This document shows positions 6,888-11,127 of a DNA stretch of 11,127 nt, piece by piece. The position numbers and the translations under genes are program-made. The notes under the pieces are model-generated. The model was not told the origin of the DNA. It saw only the letters and a program-made list of their open reading frames with translations, and ran no database searches. The number at the start of each line of letters is the position of its first letter. The stretch's first letter is position 1. Origin of the DNA: Gemmatimonadales bacterium UBA2975 (GTDB lineage: Bacteria; Gemmatimonadota; Gemmatimonadetes; Longimicrobiales; Gaopeijiaceae); the NCBI GenBank assembly GCA_002348265.1, contig DEAT01000032.1, positions 17,530 through 28,656 of the forward strand, given 5' to 3'.

Positions 6888-7952
6888 ATGAACGAGTTTC
6901 TGGCCCAGCCCTTTTACGGAAATACAATTCTGCAGTGGCTAATCGCGGCCGGGATCGCGGGTGGATCTGTGCTCGTCGGTAAGACAGTGTACCGGTTGAC
7001 CAGCGGAGTTATCCGGAACGCTACGAGAAAGACTGAGACAGAAGTTGATGACTTCATAGTTGATACGATTGGGGAGCCCGTTGTCGTTGTTGTAACAGTC
7101 TTCGGTTTCTGGATAGCAGTCCAGACTCTATCGTTGCCAGCCAGCGTCGACGCGTTCCTGTGGGTGGCGACTGAAGCGGCCATAGTCCTTTCGGTGACGT
7201 GGGCTCTAGCGAGGGTGTGGGATGCCTTTGTCTCCGGGTGGGTGACGGCTCTCGTCGCAACGAGCGATAGTGACCTCGATGACCAGCTTCTACCTATAGC
7301 ACGGCGTGGGGGTAAGTCGGCAATCTGGATAGTCGGTGTGGTCGTTGCCCTCAATAACGCCGGTTACGACGTGATGGCGCTGATCGCTGGTTTAGGCATC
7401 GGTGGCTTAGCTCTTGCCATGGCTGCTAAGGATACCGTGGCCAACTTCTTCGGTGGTTTTACGATCTTTACGGATCGTCCCTTTTCAATTGGTGACCGAA
7501 TTGTGGTCAGTGGATTCGAAGGCTCGGTAAGCGAGATCGGTATCCGAAGCACTCGACTCAAGACCTTGGCCGGACGGGAAGTCACCATTCCAAACTCTCG
7601 TTTTGCCGACTCAGCAGTAGAGAACGTTTCGCGTGAGCCAAACCGAAAGGTCGTGCTAAATCTTGGTTTGACATACGACACTACCCCTGGGGGGGTGCGT
7701 CGTGCGCTCGATCTCTTGAGGGAGATAGTAGAGTCGCAGGGAGAACACACCGAGGAGGACATTACCGTAGGGTTTGATTCGTTCGGTGACTTTGCTCTAG
7801 GTGTAACAATGATCTACTACATCGCCAAAGGAGCGGACGTCATGAGCGTGCAGACTGCCGTCAATCTTGCAATACTAGAGCGTTTCGAAGCCGAGGGTCT
7901 AGACATGGCATTCCCTACGCAAACCATTCACACGGTCTCGAGCCAGGGTTAG
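6888..7952 (+). CDS. MscS-family small-conductance mechanosensitive channel
   Basis: A 354-residue inner-membrane channel of the MscS superfamily, which opens under membrane tension to release solutes after osmotic downshock. Hydrophobic segments appear at about 13-35, 63-83, 88-111 and 144-160, followed by the pore-lining helix and its cytoplasmic half, GLGIGGLALAMAAKDTVANF (168-187), rich in Gly and Ala as expected. Next comes the beta domain, with IGDRIVVSGFEGSVSEIGIR (201-220) and REVTIPNSRF (230-239), and an alpha/beta C-terminal domain ending in the family motif MAFPTQT (340-346). The N-terminal part has more helices than the 286-residue E. coli MscS, as in many environmental homologues. 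The ATG has GGAG 7 bases before it. It probably has its own promoter in the 130-base gap upstream, though I could not define one. Converges on the sulfatase gene with a 77-base gap that shows no clear terminator hairpin. Confidence 0.95.
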   Translation: MNEFLAQPFYGNTILQWLIAAGIAGGSVLVGKTVYRLTSGVIRNATRKTETEVDDFIVDTIGEPVVVVVTVFGFWIAVQTLSLPASVDAFLWVATEAAIVLSVTWALARVWDAFVSGWVTALVATSDSDLDDQLLPIARRGGKSAIWIVGVVVALNNAGYDVMALIAGLGIGGLALAMAAKDTVANFFGGFTIFTDRPFSIGDRIVVSGFEGSVSEIGIRSTRLKTLAGREVTIPNSRFADSAVENVSREPNRKVVLNLGLTYDTTPGGVRRALDLLREIVESQGEHTEEDITVGFDSFGDFALGVTMIYYIAKGADVMSVQTAVNLAILERFEAEGLDMAFPTQTIHTVSSQG

Positions 7953-8029
7953 GGTAGTAATCCCTTTGGCTGTGTATTAGTTGGCCTAGGTAGGCTGCAG
8001 TCTCTGTTGTAACAATGAGGATTGGGGTC

Positions 8030-9508
8030 TCAGCCCTCGCCAGCGCTAGCGAAGTTCCAAGGCTTGTAATCTGACTCTGTCCTAGAATCCATCACGGCAC
8101 GGATCCGCTCAACTACGCCCGGATAACGGTCAGCTATATCTGTTGTCTCGAAAGGGTCGGCTTCTAAGTCATACAACTCAATAGGTGCATGGGGGTCTTC
8201 GTGACCTCCTAGTCGGACACCTTTCCACTGACCCACGCGTGCAGCCTGTGCGCCGTTCCAAAGACCATGGTACTCCCAATATAGTGAACGCTCACCGTTG
8301 CTTTGTTCTCCAAGGAGCACTGGCAGTATCGAGGTGCCGTCTACATCAGCAAGGGCTTCCACTCCAGCTATATCTGCGAATGTCGGCATCATATCCCAGA
8401 ATGCTGAGACTTCATCACTCACTGTTCCAGCCTCAATGTGTCCAGGCCATCGCGCTATCAGAGGTACACGTATTCCGCCTTCGTAAAGAGACCCTTTCAG
8501 TCCACGAAGACCTGCCGTGCTCTTGAAGAATTCTGCGTCTACTCCGCCCGTGTATGTCGTGCCGTTATCGCTCGTAAACATCACGACTGTGTTTTCTGCA
8601 AGTCCAAGTTCGTCTAAGTGATCTAGAATCCGACCGATATGGTCGTCCATGCGCGTAATCATCCCTGCGTAGGCGGACAGGGGTCGGTGGTGCGGAAGAT
8701 AGGTTGGATCCCCGAGGTATGGTTCTTCCTCGAATGCCCCGTCGTATTGAGCCAGCGATGAGTCTGGAACCTGAAGAGCTACGTGCGGGATCGTGAAGGG
8801 GAGATAGAGAAAGAACGGATGGTCTCGGTTCTCCTCAATGAAGCGGAGTGCGTCATCCGCCATCACGTCGAGGGAATAGTCATTCCCTTGGTATCGTTTA
8901 TACTGCTCTGGATCAGTAGGATCCGTGCCTTCGAAACGTTGGTGTGCAGAAAAGTACTCGTTATCCAAATCGACTCGGCTTCCGTTCCGCCACAGGTGTG
9001 TGGGGTAGAAATTGTGAGCGAGTTGCTGATCTAGGTATCCGAAGAAGTAGTCGAAGCCTTGGAAGCGTGGTTGCCCGAGTGATTCTCGACCGCCTAGACC
9101 CCATTTCCCAATTGCGCCGGTTACGTAACCGGCGTCTTGGAGCATAGTCCCGATCGTATAAGTGCCGGAGTCGAGTGGCATTTGTCCGAGCTCTTCTGGA
9201 TCCGGGTATCCTCCGACCTCGTAGTTGTCTCGGATTTGCGACCTTAGAGTACTCAGCCCAGTAAGGAGTGTCGCTCTTGAAGGAGCACATACCGGGCTGC
9301 CGGAATAGTGCTGCGTGAATCGCATGCCATCCTCGGCTAGCCTGTCGAGGTTTGGTGTTCTTATGAGGGATTGCCCGTAGGATCCAAGCTCTCCATATCC
9401 TAGATCATCGGCGAGCATGTATACGATGTTCGGCGGATTGTTGTCCGTAACTGGGGTGCAGCCCCCAATCACGAGGATGCCGAGAGCGAGCATTCGAGGC
9501 ATTGTCAT
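8030..9508 (-). CDS. Arylsulfatase-type formylglycine sulfatase, predicted lipoprotein
   Basis: A 492-residue sulfatase of the alkaline-phosphatase fold that removes sulfate esters, probably in the periplasm or on the envelope. The N-terminus (MTMPRMLALGILVIGGC) reads as a lipoprotein signal with the lipid cysteine at Cys17. Catalytic marks: metal ligands Asp34-Asp35 in LADDLGYGE, the formylglycine signature CAPSRATLLTG starting at Cys74 (Pro76, Arg78), Lys135 in GKWGLGG, His242 in FTIPHVAL, Asp314-Asn315 in FTSDNG, and Lys338 in RGLKGS. The usual GKWHLG has Gly at the His position, a variant I associate with a bacterial subgroup. Cys74 needs a maturase (FGE or anSME) encoded elsewhere. The final third has IELYDLEADPFETTDIAD, typical of this family. 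GGAG lies 10 bases before the ATG. It follows the DUF5916 gene by only 17 bases, so the two are likely cotranscribed. Substrate unknown; a sulfated polysaccharide is a fair guess. Confidence 0.96.
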   Translation of the reverse strand: MTMPRMLALGILVIGGCTPVTDNNPPNIVYMLADDLGYGELGSYGQSLIRTPNLDRLAEDGMRFTQHYSGSPVCAPSRATLLTGLSTLRSQIRDNYEVGGYPDPEELGQMPLDSGTYTIGTMLQDAGYVTGAIGKWGLGGRESLGQPRFQGFDYFFGYLDQQLAHNFYPTHLWRNGSRVDLDNEYFSAHQRFEGTDPTDPEQYKRYQGNDYSLDVMADDALRFIEENRDHPFFLYLPFTIPHVALQVPDSSLAQYDGAFEEEPYLGDPTYLPHHRPLSAYAGMITRMDDHIGRILDHLDELGLAENTVVMFTSDNGTTYTGGVDAEFFKSTAGLRGLKGSLYEGGIRVPLIARWPGHIEAGTVSDEVSAFWDMMPTFADIAGVEALADVDGTSILPVLLGEQSNGERSLYWEYHGLWNGAQAARVGQWKGVRLGGHEDPHAPIELYDLEADPFETTDIADRYPGVVERIRAVMDSRTESDYKPWNFASAGEG

Positions 9509-9518
9509 GTGAGGTTTT

Positions 9519-9522
9519 CTCC
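9519..9522 (-). promoter_or_regulatory. Ribosome binding site of the sulfatase inside the short intercistronic gap
   Basis: On the minus strand GGAG lies 10 bases before the sulfatase ATG and within the 18 bases that separate it from the DUF5916 stop (9527-9529). There is no room for a separate promoter in the gap, which supports one transcript for both genes. Confidence 0.55.
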
Positions 9523-9526
9523 GCGT

Positions 9527-11127
9527 TTAGAAACGAAGTAGTCTTGTAGCCTTGATAGCGAGACCACGTGTCCGAAGCCCTGTACCATGCGGCCCGCGGT
9601 CGCGCTCGTCAGTCCACACAAGGAAGAACTCGCTTCCGGGCGCATATTCCCATCTGAAACGGATGTTGCTGGATAGGATTTGGTCTGCCTCATTGTACTG
9701 GAGTAGTGCACTTGCGAACATGCGTGGCGTAAAGGCGTAGTCAGTTCGAAGGCGAAATACGGACTGTATAGATTCGGCCTGTGGTAACTCCAATACGTTG
9801 AAGCTTACGCCGGGCTCGAGCGAGAGGTTGTTGGTTAAGACCATCCGACTCCGATTTAGAGATAGCGAGCGGATTGAGCCGTTGTAGAACGACCCCCATT
9901 GAAATGCTACGCTACCGGACAGTATGCGCTGCGGGCCTCCGGTGTAGGAGATCCGCTGGCTGGTGAAGGTGTAGCTACCTTGCCCGATCGCTAGTTCATT
10001 GGACACCTGGAATGGCTTGTCTAGTCGTTCGAACTCGCGGATGCCTTCGATTGCCCATCGATCGCTGTTTTCCATTTCGACATCGAATCGTGCAGTCTGC
10101 AATCGGGATTGCAGTCGTCCTAAACCGTCTTGGAAGTAGTCTACGTTAGCTTGCCAGCTCAATTTCCTGATCGCTTCGATAGACGTTGGCCTCGGACTGA
10201 AGCGCAAGCTCCCTGAAGACTTTTGAAAGTCGCTACGACGAAGGAAGCCCACCTCAGGATTGAAAGCGTCCCCCACTTTCAGATGAGAAGCGTCGGCCCC
10301 GTACGTGTCTCCGTTGTAGGACATGGCGACTTGCCAGCTCTGGTTATCGCCATCACGAGAAGTCGTTTCGGTCTGCGACCAGTATGCTCCGGCTTCAAAG
10401 TTTTGGCCGAACCCAAATGAGGCGTCCATTCCATACGCCTGGTTGGTCCCGTCGCCACCGGCCGCTATCGAACGGTTTGTAAAGAGAGCGCCGATTGAAC
10501 TTCGGGTGAGGATATCCCTCTGGATCCTTATTACGGAATAGTTCGTGCTCTCGACCCCTTTGGGCTCGACGTTACCTGTCTGAATGTTCACGAGACCTAC
10601 ATTGAACGGACCGACCTTACCGGTGATGCGTCCTCCCGCTTGGATGGGTACAACTTGGCCCCGCTCTAGTCCTATCCGACGGCTATAGAAAAGGGTGGGG
10701 CGGTCGCCACCTCCACGGGACCCACCGCCTCCTCCCCGGAACCCACCACTTCCACCTTGGCCGAAATCAAATACACCTCTTCCTTCTAAAAAGAAGTCGC
10801 GCTTTTCCGGAAAGAAGAGGCTGAAACGAGTGAGGTTTACCTGCTGTTCGTCGACTTCTACCTGAGCGAAGTCGGTGTTGAGGGTAATATCAGCAGTCAG
10901 GTTTGCAGTGATTCCATATTTCACGTCTAGACCGATATCGCCGGTCGCATCGTTGTTGATTTCGGGACTCGATAGGCGGTTTGTTGAGAGCCCACCGATG
11001 GCATAGGGCTTCAGTTCGAGGTTGCTGCCCGCAGGTGGCAGATTCAATTCGATTAGCGTGCCGCCGGCTGATATTCGATTCATCGCCTGTGGGCCTGCAA
11101 GAACAGGTGGGACCGGGTTTAGGTACG
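9527..11127 (-). CDS. DUF5916 outer-membrane protein, 5' end beyond the window
   Basis: The C-terminal part of a DUF5916 protein, a family usually made of an N-terminal carbohydrate-binding-like module and a C-terminal beta-barrel-like region. The frame remains open to the window edge: 14 more codons precede the Met at 11083 without a stop, and the true start and the N-terminal module lie outside. So this is a fragment of at least 532 residues, not a complete 518-residue protein. Marks, numbered from the Met at 11083: GDIGLDVKYGITANLTADIT (48-67), NTDFAQVEVDEQQVNL (69-84), the FFPEKRDFFLEG block (90-101) and FYSRRIGL (132-139), then many alternating amphipathic strands and a final LLRF, the aromatic C-terminus common in outer-membrane barrels. 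A glycine-rich insert interrupts residues 108-126. Likely role: outer-membrane binding or uptake next to the sulfatase gene. That role is inferred from context. Confidence 0.9.
   Translation of the reverse strand, partial: YLNPVPPVLAGPQAMNRISAGGTLIELNLPPAGSNLELKPYAIGGLSTNRLSSPEINNDATGDIGLDVKYGITANLTADITLNTDFAQVEVDEQQVNLTRFSLFFPEKRDFFLEGRGVFDFGQGGSGGFRGGGGGSRGGGDRPTLFYSRRIGLERGQVVPIQAGGRITGKVGPFNVGLVNIQTGNVEPKGVESTNYSVIRIQRDILTRSSIGALFTNRSIAAGGDGTNQAYGMDASFGFGQNFEAGAYWSQTETTSRDGDNQSWQVAMSYNGDTYGADASHLKVGDAFNPEVGFLRRSDFQKSSGSLRFSPRPTSIEAIRKLSWQANVDYFQDGLGRLQSRLQTARFDVEMENSDRWAIEGIREFERLDKPFQVSNELAIGQGSYTFTSQRISYTGGPQRILSGSVAFQWGSFYNGSIRSLSLNRSRMVLTNNLSLEPGVSFNVLELPQAESIQSVFRLRTDYAFTPRMFASALLQYNEADQILSSNIRFRWEYAPGSEFFLVWTDERDRGPHGTGLRTRGLAIKATRLLRF
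10706..10762 (-). repeat. Glycine-rich low-complexity insert in the DUF5916 protein
   Basis: About 19 codons (residues 108-126 counted from the Met at 11083) encode mostly glycine with a few Gln, Ser, Phe and Arg. They sit directly after the FFLEGRGVFDFG block and before RPTLFYSRRIGL, where the flanking family motifs resume in frame. On the plus strand the DNA is a run of CC-rich triplets, prone to slippage. It probably forms a flexible loop between strands. Confidence 0.75.

Noticed and set aside
6914..7762. Minus-strand frames of 132 and 146 codons opposite MscS
   Set aside because: Composition is Thr/Ser/Pro/Arg-rich as expected from the complement of a membrane protein gene; the plus-strand frame has the family motifs.
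7953..8029. Bidirectional terminator between the convergent MscS and sulfatase genes
   Set aside because: Only a 3-5 bp stem (GCCTA/TAGGC near 7984-7996) is visible, with no T tract on either side.
8185..9147. Plus-strand open frames of 62-113 codons opposite the sulfatase gene
   Set aside because: They lie antisense to a protein with intact catalytic motifs, lack ribosome sites and encode no recognisable domain.
1..11127. A defence, toxin-antitoxin, phage or mobile-element system
   Set aside because: No transposase, integrase, nuclease, toxin, CRISPR repeat or terminal inverted repeat is visible, and base composition does not shift across the window.

Overview
The window is a compact stretch of Gram-negative bacterial chromosome with nine protein-coding genes on both strands and no gap longer than about 230 bases. 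Base composition looks mid-50s % GC by eye and even throughout. The cytoplasmic and envelope genes include an outer-membrane-type DUF5916 protein, two predicted lipoproteins (DUF1028 and a sulfatase) and several GTG starts. Together they suggest an environmental, probably aquatic heterotroph. A Gemmatimonadota-like or neighbouring lineage is my best guess, but there is no rRNA or marker gene here to prove it.

Layout from left to right: (1) minus strand, an ornithine cyclodeaminase/mu-crystallin family NAD(P) enzyme; (2) plus strand, divergent from it, a DUF1028 predicted lipoprotein followed 7 bases later by a group II truncated haemoglobin; (3) minus strand, converging on the globin with a 5-base gap, a 79-residue membrane-plus-coiled-coil protein with katG (catalase-peroxidase) 79 bases upstream of it; (4) plus strand, divergent from katG, a long-form AlaX-type alanyl-tRNA editing protein, a small conserved protein that looks like DUF6899, and an MscS-family mechanosensitive channel; (5) minus strand, a two-gene unit in which a DUF5916 outer-membrane protein (its 5' end lies beyond the window) is followed 17 bases later by a secreted arylsulfatase-type lipoprotein.

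Most of these genes concern upkeep and stress: peroxide removal (KatG), haem and O2/NO chemistry (truncated globin), osmotic protection (MscS), translation quality control (AlaX) and envelope polymer use (sulfatase with DUF5916). The only convincing local partnerships are the tandem pairs DUF1028/globin, katG/small membrane protein and DUF5916/sulfatase, which rest on spacing alone. I see no rRNA, tRNA, CRISPR array, insertion sequence, phage gene or defence system, and no clear intrinsic terminator. I found no undescribed multi-gene system. The most open items are the two small proteins and the family-atypical details of the sulfatase and the DUF5916 protein.
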